A model generated the notes under the pieces. That model ran no database searches. It was given only the letters and a program-made list of their open reading frames with translations, and had not been told where the DNA came from. Below, piece by piece: positions 26,316-34,378 of a stretch of 64,000 bases of DNA. Origin of the DNA: Pseudonocardia asaccharolytica DSM 44247 = NBRC 16224 (lineage in GTDB: Bacteria > Actinomycetota > Actinomycetes > Mycobacteriales > Pseudonocardiaceae); the NCBI RefSeq assembly GCF_000423625.1, contig NZ_AUII01000005.1, forward strand, positions 62,001 through 126,000, read 5' to 3'. Position numbers and translations under genes: made by a program. How positions within the stretch are numbered: position 1 is the first letter of the stretch; every line of letters starts with the position of its first letter.

Positions 26316-27254
26316 TCAGCGCTGGTAGATACGCACCCAGTCGACCTCGAGGCTCAGCTCGTCGGGCGTCGTCTCGTCCGGTGCGTCGATCCAGTTGGCC
26401 TTCGGACCCTGGTCGAGCTGGATGGTCAGATGCATCGGCTCGGTCGGGATGATCTTCTTGTCGGTCGTCTCGAAACGCTTGACGCCGTCGACGTACCAGG
26501 TGATCCGGTCCGGCAGCCAGTCGAGGGCGAAGGTGTGCCACTTCGAGTAGTCGCCGGGGTGGCTGGAGCCGAAGACCTTGTCCCCGCCCTCGTCCCAGTG
26601 CACCACGACGTGCGCCCGATCGCGGTTCTCCGACGGGACCTCCATGATGTCCAGCTCGCCGTCGCGCGGCCATTGCTCGGAGTCCGGCCACAGCAGGATC
26701 GCCGACCCGAAGCCCCGCCCCTTGTCGGTGCGGGCCCGAAACTCCCAGCGGCCGTAGAGCTGGCCCGGGTGGTAGGCCATCCCGCCGGAGACATCGCCCC
26801 GGGCGGTGATCCGCAGCAGCCCGTCGGACTGGCTGATCGCCTCGGGGCGGCGCAGGCCGTTACCGAAACCGCCCGGGCTGTGGTACGGCGTCCAGGTCCC
26901 GGTGTCCAGCGATGGGCCGTTGAACTCGTCGCCGCCGACCCGCCGCCAGCCCGCGCCGGGACCGTCGCTCCCGCCGGCCTGCTCGGCGGCGGCCGCGCGG
27001 ACCGGGACGGCGGAGACCGGCGGGCGGGCGGTGGTGGTGGGACGGGACGGGACGGGAGTAGTTGTCGGCGCCGCCGCGCTGGTCGTCGGGAGGGGTGGGA
27101 GAGTACTCGACGGATCCGCCAGCACCTCGCCGCCCGACTCGGGCGCCGCGGCCAGCACCGGCTCGGGCACAGTGCCGCACGCCGCAACCAGCAGGGCCAG
27201 CGCCGCGGCCGCAGCCGAACCGGCCAGGCGCCGACAAATGGCGGACACGGACAT
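26316..27254 (-). CDS. Glycoside hydrolase family 16 beta-glucanase lipoprotein
   Basis: The protein has 312 residues with a good GAGGAGGT ribosome site before ATG 27254. The signal peptide ends in the lipobox ALALLVAAC, so it should be lipid-anchored outside the membrane. A Pro/Thr-rich linker (about 45-90) precedes the GH16 domain. The catalytic motif is DGELDIMEVPSEN, with the nucleophile and acid/base Glu in ELDIME. Supporting parts are GGDEFNGPSLDTGTWTPYH, YGRWEFRARTD, FALDWLPDRITWYVDGV and the terminal VDWVRIYQR. GH16 members cut beta-1,3 or beta-1,3/1,4 glucans; the exact substrate is not evident. Its position between adnA and adnB is unusual. Confidence 0.92.
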   Translation of the reverse strand: MSVSAICRRLAGSAAAAALALLVAACGTVPEPVLAAAPESGGEVLADPSSTLPPLPTTSAAAPTTTPVPSRPTTTARPPVSAVPVRAAAAEQAGGSDGPGAGWRRVGGDEFNGPSLDTGTWTPYHSPGGFGNGLRRPEAISQSDGLLRITARGDVSGGMAYHPGQLYGRWEFRARTDKGRGFGSAILLWPDSEQWPRDGELDIMEVPSENRDRAHVVVHWDEGGDKVFGSSHPGDYSKWHTFALDWLPDRITWYVDGVKRFETTDKKIIPTEPMHLTIQLDQGPKANWIDAPDETTPDELSLEVDWVRIYQR

Positions 27255-27389
27255 ACCTCCTCGGCCCGGCCGCTGATCGGGAAGCGGGGGAGCTGATGGC
27301 GACCGGCCGCAGCCGACGGTACCCGGCGGCGCAATCACGCCCACGTTGCGGCCTCGCCCGTCGTCAGCCGGTCAGCCCCCGGCGGCGCC

Positions 27390-27421
27390 GTTCACGATGA
27401 CGGATGCCGTCATTCCGGGAA
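27390..27421. promoter_or_regulatory. Palindrome upstream of the GH16 gene
   Basis: ATGACGG-ATG-CCGTCAT (27397-27413) is a perfect 7-bp dyad with GTTC/GAAC outer matches. It lies between the adnA stop (27426) and the GH16 start. It could be an operator for the glucanase or a weak terminator of adnA; neither is shown. Confidence 0.4.
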
Positions 27422-27425
27422 CGGC

Positions 27426-30400
27426 CTATCCGCCTACGACCGGACGGCCGGATCCCACCGCGGGACAGCTGGTCCGAACAGGGCAGCGATCACAATCCGG
27501 GCCGACCTTCGCGACGAACACCGCGCCCGACGTCTCCTCCGCACAGCGCCACACGACGTCCCGCCAGCGGGCCAGCTCCGCCGCCCCGAGCGGAGGCTGG
27601 GCGGGTTCCTTCGGCCGGCCCGCGGGCTTGCGGTCGGCGAGGTAGACGAGCCGTCCCCCGCCCGGCTCGACCCCCTCTCCTGTGTCGTCGATCAGCAGGC
27701 CGAACGCGCCGAGCGCGGCCGCGAGCTGGTAGACGGCCAGTTGCGGATGCTCGGCCACCTGGCGCGCGCTCGGTGCGCTCTTGCCCGTCTTGACGTCGAC
27801 CACGACGGGCCGGCCCCGCGCGTCGACCTCGAGGCGGTCGACCCGGCCGCGCAGCCGCAGCCGCCGCGGCCCGGTGAGCACCCCGACCTCGACGCTGTCC
27901 GGGTCGGGGCCCTCCAGATCGAGCTGCACCGGCTGCTCGACGGCCACCAAACGCAACCCCTCCGCCCGGCTGGAGCGCACCCAGTCGTCGAAGGCGGCGA
28001 GCATGGCGCGCACCCGCGCGAGTTCTCGGCGCCCGAACCACGGCGCCCCCGCGTCCAGCCGCGACCAGGCCGAGCGGAGCGCCCACTCCAGCTCCGCGGC
28101 ATCGGCGCCGGCCGCACGGGCCTGCACCAGGGCGTGCACCAGCGACCCGGTGATGGCCGCGAGCGCGCTGATCTCCGAGCCGCCGTGACGTTCGAAAACC
28201 CAGCGCAGCGGGCACGCGTCGATCTTCTCGATATCCGACGGCGACACCGGGACGATCTCCCCGGGCGCGCGCAGGGGCGCGTCGGTCGATGGCGCGGTGA
28301 GGCCGTACCAGTCGTCGGGATGTGCCCCGGGGACACCCGCGCCCGCCAGCCGGGCGAGCTGCGTGGCGGCCCGGCGGCGGCGTGCCGTGCGGGCCGGATC
28401 TCCGGTCTCGGGCTCGCACACCGCCCGGCGCAGCTCCCCGACCAGCTCGGCCAGCACCAGCGCGCGGCCGGGGCGATACACCGCGCGGCCCTCCTGCGGG
28501 CCCGCCGGCAGCGGGTCGAGCTCGTCGAGGAACCGGGACGGCTGCTCGTCCTCGCCCTGCACCGCGCTGACCAGCAACGTGTGCTTGGCGCGGGTGCACG
28601 CCACGTAGAACAGCCTGCGTTCCTCGGCCAGCAGCGGGGCCACCCGGGAGACGGCGCCGGTCGCAGGCTCGGCGACCCCGGCCATCAGGTCGACGAGCCG
28701 CTCGGAGCCCAGCAGGCTGCCGCGCAGCCGCAGATCGGGCCAGCTGCCCTCCTGCACCCCGGGAACCGCGACCACCTGCCATTCCCGGCCGCGGGCCGCG
28801 TGCGCGGTGAGCAGCGAAACGGCCTCCCCGCGGGGGGTCTGCGGGGCCAGCGTGTCGCCGGGGAGCTCCTGGTCGGCGAGGTACTCGGCGAACCCGGCGA
28901 CGTTCGCCCCCGGCAGCCGGTCGGTATAGCGAGCGGCCGCGTCGAACAGTGCGAGCACGGCGTCGAGATCGCGGTCGGCGGCCGCGCCGACCGGGCCGCC
29001 GCGCGCGCTCGCCTCGGCCCACCGCTGCGCCAGCCCGGTCTGCTGCCAGACCCGCCAGAGCACCTCCTCGACGGTCTGCCCCGCGCGCGCCGCGGCCGCC
29101 GCGATGGCCAGCAGGGCACCGACCTTCCGCAGCGGCGCCGTCTCGCTGGGCGGCAGCGCGGCCAGCGGATCCGGATTCCCCGCCGCCGCCGAGCGCAGCG
29201 CCTCGACCAGCAACGCATCACTCCCGGCGCGCTCGGCATCCGATTCCGGCGCCGTGTCGTCGGCGTCGGGATGCTCCGCGGGCTCCTCGCGCCGGGCGTC
29301 GGGCGGCTGTCCGGCCGTGTGCAGCCGCAGCAGCCCGCGGCGCAACCGGCGCATTCGCATCGGATCGCCGGAACCGAGGGGCGAGGTGAGCAGCGCGGTG
29401 GCGGCATCGGCGTCGATCTGCTCGGGGCGGATGGCCCCGCGCAGCACCAGCAGCAGCGGCAGCACGGCGGGCTGGCGGGCCAGGGGCAGCTCGTCCGGCG
29501 GCGCGACGATCGGGACCCCGGCCGCGATCAGCGCTCGGCGCAGCGCCGGAAGGGCGCGCCGGGCCGATCGCGCCAGCACCGCCATCTCCGACCACGACAC
29601 GCCGTCGTTCAGATGCGCGCGACGCAGCTGGTCGGCGATCCAGGCGGCCTCGCTCGCCGCCGAGGAGAACACCCGCACCCGCAGCGACTCCGGATCGGCC
29701 TGCGTCGCTCCCGGCGCCCCGACCCGGATCCGGCCCTCCCCGGTGCCGGGCAGCCTGCTCACCAGCCGCGCTCCGGCCGCCCGCAGCACGTCGGTGCCGC
29801 GGTGGTCGACGGTCAGCACCGCCTGATCGGCCTCGACGGCGCGCAGCCCGGTCGGGTCGGCGCCGCGGAAGGTGAGCACGGCCTGGTCCGGGTCGCCGGC
29901 CAGCAGCATGCTTTCGGCCGTCGCACCGATCGCCCGCACCAGCTCCAGCTGCTGCGGGTCGAGGTCCTGGGTGTCGTCGACGAAGAGGTGACGTACCCGG
30001 GCCCGCTCCGCGGCGAGCAGTTCCGGGTCCGAGGCGAGCGCGTCGAGCGCGGCGGCGACGAGCTCCGCGGAGTCCAGGGCCGGCGCGGTGGCCTGCGGCG
30101 CGCTGCGGCCCGCGGCGCCGCGCAGCAGGATCACCTGCTCGTAGGTGCGGAAGAACCGGCCGGCCGCGGTCCACTCCGGAACGTCGTGCCGCATCCCGAG
30201 CTCGGTCAGCTCCGCGGGACCGAGCCCGCGCTCGACGGCGCGCAGCAGCAGTTCGCGCAGCTCGGCGACGAAACCGGGAAGGCTCAACGCCGGACGCAGC
30301 CGCTCGGGCCAGCCGGAGCCGGGGACCTCCCCGGCGAGCTCGCCCGCCAGCAGGTCGCGCACCATGACGTCCTGCTCCGCGCCGGCCAGCAGCCGCGGCG

Positions 30401-30833
30401 GCGGATCGCCGTTGCGCGCCGCGTGCAGCCGCAGCACCCCGAAGGCGTACGAGTGTACGGTGCGCACCAACGTCTCGCGGGTGGTGCGCGGCCCTGCCGC
30501 GGAGTCACCGCCCGCGTGGTGGATCAGCTCGGTGAGCCGCTCGCGCAGCTCCCCGGCCGTGCGCCTGCTGCCGACGAGCAGCAGCATCCGCTCCGGGGCG
30601 ACGCCGCCGCGGACCCGCCGGGCCAGCGCCGTGAGCAGCAGTGTCGTCTTACCCGTCCCGGGCCCGCCGACCACCCGCAACGGGCCGCGGCGATGATCGA
30701 GGACCCGGCGTGCCGCGGCGTCCCACTCCGGTTCCGGCGCCGGGGCCCGCACCCGGCGCACCAGCGCGGGCCCCGCCGGCAGGGCCGGGCCGGGCCGAGA
30801 CGACCCGGATCGAGACGATGCGGAGCGAACCAC
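27426..30833 (-). CDS. adnA: AdnA subunit of the AdnAB helicase-nuclease
   Basis: About 1135 residues from a GTG at 30833 (the start is uncertain; the frame is open far upstream across another gene). Motifs are Walker A VVGGPGTGKTTLLLTALA, Walker B-like LFVDDTQDLDPQQLELV, AGDPDQAVLTFRGAD, LLTAHAARGREWQVVAVPGV, FYVACTRAKHTLLVS and the nuclease motif VVVDVKTGKSA followed by AVYQLAAAL. An Fe-S cluster is indicated by IDACPLRWVFER plus the C-terminal CDRCPVRTSC. AdnA contributes one of the two nuclease activities. It is divergent from the lipV-like gene. A GH16 gene lies between it and adnB. Confidence 0.9.
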   Translation of the reverse strand: MVRSASSRSGSSRPGPALPAGPALVRRVRAPAPEPEWDAAARRVLDHRRGPLRVVGGPGTGKTTLLLTALARRVRGGVAPERMLLLVGSRRTAGELRERLTELIHHAGGDSAAGPRTTRETLVRTVHSYAFGVLRLHAARNGDPPPRLLAGAEQDVMVRDLLAGELAGEVPGSGWPERLRPALSLPGFVAELRELLLRAVERGLGPAELTELGMRHDVPEWTAAGRFFRTYEQVILLRGAAGRSAPQATAPALDSAELVAAALDALASDPELLAAERARVRHLFVDDTQDLDPQQLELVRAIGATAESMLLAGDPDQAVLTFRGADPTGLRAVEADQAVLTVDHRGTDVLRAAGARLVSRLPGTGEGRIRVGAPGATQADPESLRVRVFSSAASEAAWIADQLRRAHLNDGVSWSEMAVLARSARRALPALRRALIAAGVPIVAPPDELPLARQPAVLPLLLVLRGAIRPEQIDADAATALLTSPLGSGDPMRMRRLRRGLLRLHTAGQPPDARREEPAEHPDADDTAPESDAERAGSDALLVEALRSAAAGNPDPLAALPPSETAPLRKVGALLAIAAAAARAGQTVEEVLWRVWQQTGLAQRWAEASARGGPVGAAADRDLDAVLALFDAAARYTDRLPGANVAGFAEYLADQELPGDTLAPQTPRGEAVSLLTAHAARGREWQVVAVPGVQEGSWPDLRLRGSLLGSERLVDLMAGVAEPATGAVSRVAPLLAEERRLFYVACTRAKHTLLVSAVQGEDEQPSRFLDELDPLPAGPQEGRAVYRPGRALVLAELVGELRRAVCEPETGDPARTARRRRAATQLARLAGAGVPGAHPDDWYGLTAPSTDAPLRAPGEIVPVSPSDIEKIDACPLRWVFERHGGSEISALAAITGSLVHALVQARAAGADAAELEWALRSAWSRLDAGAPWFGRRELARVRAMLAAFDDWVRSSRAEGLRLVAVEQPVQLDLEGPDPDSVEVGVLTGPRRLRLRGRVDRLEVDARGRPVVVDVKTGKSAPSARQVAEHPQLAVYQLAAALGAFGLLIDDTGEGVEPGGGRLVYLADRKPAGRPKEPAQPPLGAAELARWRDVVWRCAEETSGAVFVAKVGPDCDRCPVRTSCPAVGSGRPVVGG

Positions 30834-30880
30834 AGGGAGGATGCAACCACGGGCCACCGACAACGTCGGCCGCGGGCCGC

Positions 30881-30910
30881 GGGCGGTGGGCGGTGGGCGG
30901 TGGGCGGTGG
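30881..30910. repeat. Heptamer tandem repeat (GGGCGGT)x4
   Basis: Four perfect GGGCGGT units plus two bases lie between the divergent adnA and lipV-like genes, about 20 bp before the latter's start codon. The unit, read as GCGGTGG, differs by one base from the heptamer repeated at 54317-54351. Confidence 0.9.
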
Positions 30911-30929
30911 ACGCCAGAATGGCAGCATC

Positions 30930-31715
30930 ATGATGATGTCCGAGAGCGCCCGCCGGCTGCATGTCCACATGTTCGGCTCGCCCGGTGGGCTCCCCGTCCT
31001 TGCCCTGCACGGCGTGACCGGGCACGGCGCCCGCTGGCAGCCGCTGGCCGAGGCGGTGCCCGAGCTGCGCTGGATCGGTGTCGACCTGCGGGGGCACGGC
31101 CGCTCCCCGTGGAGCCCGCCGTGGAGCATCGAACAGCATGTCCAGGACGCGCTCGGGGTGCTCGACCGGCTCGAGATCGCCGACGTCGCGGTCGTCGGGC
31201 ATTCCTTCGGCGGGGCCGTCGCGGTGCACCTCGCGCGCACGGCGCCGGATCGGGTCGAGCGCCTCGTCCTGCTCGACCCGGCGATCGGGCTCGACGCCGA
31301 CGACATGCTGGAGACCGCCGAGGACACCCGTGCCGACGAGACCTTCCCGGACATCGACGCCGCGCGGGCCGATCGGACCGACCGCTGGAAGGGCGTCGCG
31401 CCGGAACTGGTGGAAGCGGAGGTCGTCGCGCATCTGGCGCATTTCGAGGACCGCTGGGAGTGGCGCTACTGCCGTTCGGCGGCGATCACCGCGTGGAGCG
31501 AGATGGCCCGCCCCGCGCTCACCCCGCCGCGCGGCACACCGACGCTGATCATGCCGGCGAGCCGCGCCGATTTCGTCGAACCCGCCTGGCTCGAACGCTG
31601 CCGTGCCGAACTGGGCAACGCGCTGACCGTCACCGAGATCGACAGCGGGCACATGCTCTTCCTGGAGCGCACCGCCGAGGTCGCGGCGGCCGTCCGGGAG
31701 TTCGTGGTGGGGTGA
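30930..31715 (+). CDS. Alpha/beta hydrolase (LipV-like)
   Basis: The 261-residue protein follows the order adnA-lipV of M. tuberculosis (Rv3203). It shows the oxyanion region LALHGVTGHGARW, GVDLRGHGRSPWSPPW, the nucleophile elbow VVGHSFGGAV (Ser), an acidic residue region TLIMPASRADFVEP and the catalytic His in IDSGHMLFLERT. It would hydrolyse an ester or similar bond; the substrate is unknown. Three consecutive ATG codons (30930, 30933, 30936) could each start translation. The next gene starts within its stop codon (TGATG). Confidence 0.88.
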   Translation: MMMSESARRLHVHMFGSPGGLPVLALHGVTGHGARWQPLAEAVPELRWIGVDLRGHGRSPWSPPWSIEQHVQDALGVLDRLEIADVAVVGHSFGGAVAVHLARTAPDRVERLVLLDPAIGLDADDMLETAEDTRADETFPDIDAARADRTDRWKGVAPELVEAEVVAHLAHFEDRWEWRYCRSAAITAWSEMARPALTPPRGTPTLIMPASRADFVEPAWLERCRAELGNALTVTEIDSGHMLFLERTAEVAAAVREFVVG

Positions 31716-31996
31716 TGGACGAGCAGACGGTGGAGGCGGTGCGTTCGGTGGTGGCCACGATCCCGGCGGGCGAGACGATGAGCTACGGCGAGGTCGCCGC
31801 CCGGGCCGGGATCTCCTCGGCGCGGCTGGTCGGCCGGATCCTGGCCGAGGACGGCGGCGACCTGCCATGGCACCGCGTCCTGCGCGCCGACGGGACGTGC
31901 GCGCCGCAGGTGGCGGTGGAGCAGGCCGCGCGGCTGCGCGCCGAGGGCGTGCTGCTGGTGGACGGGCGGTTGCCCCCGGAGCGCCGCCGCCGCTGA
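31715..31996 (+). CDS. Alkyltransferase-like (ATL) DNA repair protein
   Basis: The 93-residue protein has the C-terminal domain fold of O6-alkylguanine-DNA alkyltransferase (GETMSYGEVAARAGISSARL, then VGRILAED). At the active site, PWHRVL replaces the cysteine motif PCHRV, the hallmark of ATL proteins. These bind O6-alkylguanine without repairing it and direct the lesion to nucleotide excision repair. It corresponds to Rv3204. It is coupled to the hydrolase gene through TGATG; a GTG three bases upstream is an alternative start. Confidence 0.92.
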   Translation: MDEQTVEAVRSVVATIPAGETMSYGEVAARAGISSARLVGRILAEDGGDLPWHRVLRADGTCAPQVAVEQAARLRAEGVLLVDGRLPPERRRR

Positions 31997-31998
31997 GA

Positions 31999-32023
31999 CG
32001 CCGACCTCCTGAGGCGGTCGGCG
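31999..32023 (+). terminator. Terminator hairpin after the lipV-ATL pair
   Basis: CGCCGACC (31999-32006) pairs with GGTCGGCG (32016-32023) over a 9-nt loop, directly after the ATL stop codon. No T-run follows. The remaining 147 bp to the next gene show no recognisable element. Confidence 0.65.
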
Positions 32024-32169
32024 CATGAGGGCTCGTCGTGCTCGCACGTTCCCGCGCGTTCCACGGGCGCGGCCCACACAGTTGACCGCGGGTCCCCGGG
32101 CGATGATCGAGACAGTTGCGGCAACCTTGACGTAGCCCTGAGCAAGCGCCGGAGAAGTCGTGGCGGGAT

Positions 32170-32898
32170 TCAACGGCTAGCGGCCGCCACCGGGCTGGGC
32201 TCGCATCTCCCCGCGCCGGCGCGGCCGGCGGCCGATCGGTAACGCCGGGCGACGGCGGTGACGACGTCGGGGTGCGCGGCCAGCGGCGCCGCCACGACAT
32301 CGGCGCCGCAGGCGGCGATCCGGTCGTGGAACGCGCCCGCCGCCAGCAGCCACGAGGCCACCGCGATCCGCCGCCGTCCCGCCGCGCGCAGCGCCGCGAC
32401 CAGCGCGTCGATCCGCGGGAGCGTGGCGGCGGCGAACCCGACCGGCACCGGGCGGCCCACCGCCGCCGAGAGCATCCGCGCCGCCGCACCGACCTCCCGC
32501 AGCGCCGCCGCATCCGCGGACCCGGCGGCCGCGAGTACCACCGCGTCGCCGCGGCGCAGGCCCGCCGCCCGGAGCCGGGACCCGGCCGCCCTGACCAGCA
32601 GCGGGTCCGGCCCGAGCGTCGCGGTGAGCGGGAACCGGGCCGGGTCGGCGCCGGCGGCGGCGAGCTGGGCGGGCAGATCGGTCCGCACGTGATATCCCGA
32701 CGCCAGGAACGCCGGGACGACGACCGCCCCGTCGAGCCCGGCGACGGCGTCGGCGATCGTGGGCCCGCGGACGGCGACGTAGCCGATCCGTGCCTGCACG
32801 CCCAGCGCCGCCGCGGCGGCGGCCGCGAGCTGCCGGACCTCGGCGGCGGCCGCGGCCGAGCGGCTACCGTGCGCCACCAGCAGCAGCGGCGGGCTCAT
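32170..32898 (-). CDS. Sirohydrochlorin chelatase-like protein
   Basis: The 242-residue protein is of the CbiX/SirB class that inserts iron (or cobalt) into sirohydrochlorin. It begins PPLLLVAHGSRSAAAAAEVR with the active-site His, and has VVVPAFLASGYHVRTDLPAQ with the second His. The second half (from about residue 125) looks like a degenerate duplicate of the domain. Placed at the end of the nitrate/nitrite reductase operon, it would supply siroheme for NirB. It corresponds to Rv0259c in the M. tuberculosis nir region. The start overlaps the hemD-like stop (ATGA). Confidence 0.88.
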   Translation of the reverse strand: MSPPLLLVAHGSRSAAAAAEVRQLAAAAAAALGVQARIGYVAVRGPTIADAVAGLDGAVVVPAFLASGYHVRTDLPAQLAAAGADPARFPLTATLGPDPLLVRAAGSRLRAAGLRRGDAVVLAAAGSADAAALREVGAAARMLSAAVGRPVPVGFAAATLPRIDALVAALRAAGRRRIAVASWLLAAGAFHDRIAACGADVVAAPLAAHPDVVTAVARRYRSAAGRAGAGRCEPSPVAAASR

Positions 32899-34022
32899 CG
32901 CGGCTCACCGGCCGGGTCGACGGCGAGCCGGTAGCCCCGCTTGACCACGGTCTGCACCAGCGCGGGCCTGCCCAGCGCCGCCCGCAGCCGGGCCACCGCG
33001 GTCTCCACCGCATGCTCGTCGTCGCCGCCGCCGGGCAGCACCCGCAGCAGCTCGGCCCGCGGAACCACCCAGCCCGGTCGGCGGGCCAGCACCCGCAGCA
33101 GCGCCATCGGGGTGGGCGGCACCCGGTGCAACACCCCGTCGACCACGACGGCGTGCCCGCGCAGCTCCAGCCGGTGCCCGCCGGCCGCGAACCTACGGGC
33201 GCGCGCGGGCGCCGCGGCCTCCAGCGTGCGGACCATGGAGCCGAGCCGGCAGCGGTGTGGCTGCACGGTGGACACGCCGAGCGCCTCGAGCGGGGCCGCC
33301 GTGACCGGCCCGACGCAGAGCGCGAGCACCGGCCCGCGCAGCGCGTCGACCAGCTCGGTCCGCACCCCGCGTTCAGCGGCCCTGGCCAGCAGGCTGGCGG
33401 CCGCGGGGGCGCTGGTGAAGGTGACCACGTCCACGCCGCCGACCAGCACGGCGTCGGTCAGCCGGTCCATCGGAGCGATGTCGGCGGGCGGCGCCCACCG
33501 GTACACCGGCACCTCGACGACCTCCGCGCCGGCCCGCCGCAGCGCCGCCACCACCTCGGGCAGCGGCTCCCCGTGCAGCTGCACGGCGATGCACCGCCCG
33601 GCCACCCCGATGCCCAGCAGGTGGTCGAGCACCTCGGCCGTCGACTCCGACTCCGGCGACCACGCCTCGACCAGCCCGGAGGCGCGGATCGCGCCGCGCG
33701 CCTTCGGGCCGCGGGCCAGCAGCGTGCCGCGGCCGAGCGCGGCGCGCAGCCGCTCGCCCACACCCCATCCGTCGGCGGCCGCCATCCAGCCGCGAAACCC
33801 GATCCCGGTGGTGGCCACGGTGATGTCCGGGGGCCGCTCGGCGAGCGTCCGGGTGTTCGCGAGCAGCCGCTCGTCGTCGGGGAGCGCGACGATGCGGATC
33901 GCGGGCCCGTGCTGCACGACCGCGCCGCGGCGCTCCAGCATCGTGCCCAGCTCGTCGGCCCGGCGCGCGGCCGTGACCCCGACGGTGAAGCCGGCGAGCG
34001 GGGGGACGGTGGGCGCCGTCAC
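32895..34022 (-). CDS. Uroporphyrinogen-III synthase-like protein with winged-helix DNA-binding domain
   Basis: The 375-residue fusion matches the Rv0260c type. The N-terminal HemD fold has GFTVGVTAARRADELGTMLE, VATTGIGFRGW and VVTFTSAPAAASLLARAA. From about residue 275 an OmpR/PhoB-type winged helix follows (VPPTPMALLRVLARRPGWVV and AVARLRAALGRPALVQTVVK, ending RGYRLAV). It could make uroporphyrinogen III for siroheme or act as a regulator of nitrate genes that senses a tetrapyrrole; both are inferences. It is coupled to nirD (GTGA) upstream and to the chelatase (ATGA) downstream. Confidence 0.88.
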   Translation of the reverse strand: MTAPTVPPLAGFTVGVTAARRADELGTMLERRGAVVQHGPAIRIVALPDDERLLANTRTLAERPPDITVATTGIGFRGWMAAADGWGVGERLRAALGRGTLLARGPKARGAIRASGLVEAWSPESESTAEVLDHLLGIGVAGRCIAVQLHGEPLPEVVAALRRAGAEVVEVPVYRWAPPADIAPMDRLTDAVLVGGVDVVTFTSAPAAASLLARAAERGVRTELVDALRGPVLALCVGPVTAAPLEALGVSTVQPHRCRLGSMVRTLEAAAPARARRFAAGGHRLELRGHAVVVDGVLHRVPPTPMALLRVLARRPGWVVPRAELLRVLPGGGDDEHAVETAVARLRAALGRPALVQTVVKRGYRLAVDPAGEPR

Positions 34023-34378
34023 GAGGCTGTGACCGGTATGCCGACCCGCACACCGACCTCGACGCGCCCGTCGCTGATCCGCACCGGGTACCAGGGCACC
34101 GCGGTGTCCGGGTCGTCCAGGCAACGGCCGTCCAGCAGGGAGAAGGCCTGCTTGTAGACCGGCGAGGCGACCATCGGCACCCCGCCGCGGTCCCCGACGA
34201 TGCCGCGGGAGAGCACCGCGGCACCGGAGAACGGGTCGATGTTCCCGATCGCGTGCACGGTGCCGTCGTGAGTGTGGAACAGCGCGACCTGCCGGTCGCC
34301 GAGCAGCGCGGCCGCGCCCCGCTCGGGTTGCAGCCGCTCGAGCGGGCAGACCGGATGCCAGACCAGCGTGGGCCTCAT
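34019..34378 (-). CDS. nirD: Nitrite reductase small subunit
   Basis: NirD (119 aa) is a Rieske-fold protein that supports NirB. It contains QVALFHTHDGTVHAIGNIDP, GIVGDRGGVPMVASPVYKQ and FSLLDGRCLDDPD. The Rieske cysteines are absent, as is normal for assimilatory NirD. The ATG overlaps the nirB stop (ATGA) and its own stop overlaps the HemD-like gene, so the cluster is translated as a tightly coupled operon. Confidence 0.95.
   Translation of the reverse strand: MRPTLVWHPVCPLERLQPERGAAALLGDRQVALFHTHDGTVHAIGNIDPFSGAAVLSRGIVGDRGGVPMVASPVYKQAFSLLDGRCLDDPDTAVPWYPVRISDGRVEVGVRVGIPVTAS

Noticed and set aside
27741-31715. Open frame of 1324 codons on the + strand opposite adnA
   Set aside because: Only its last 260 codons (the lipV-like hydrolase) are real; the rest is antisense to the helicase motifs of adnA.
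30834-32513. Upstream extension of the adnA frame
   Set aside because: It runs antisense through the lipV-like and ATL genes and has no similarity to AdnA N-termini.
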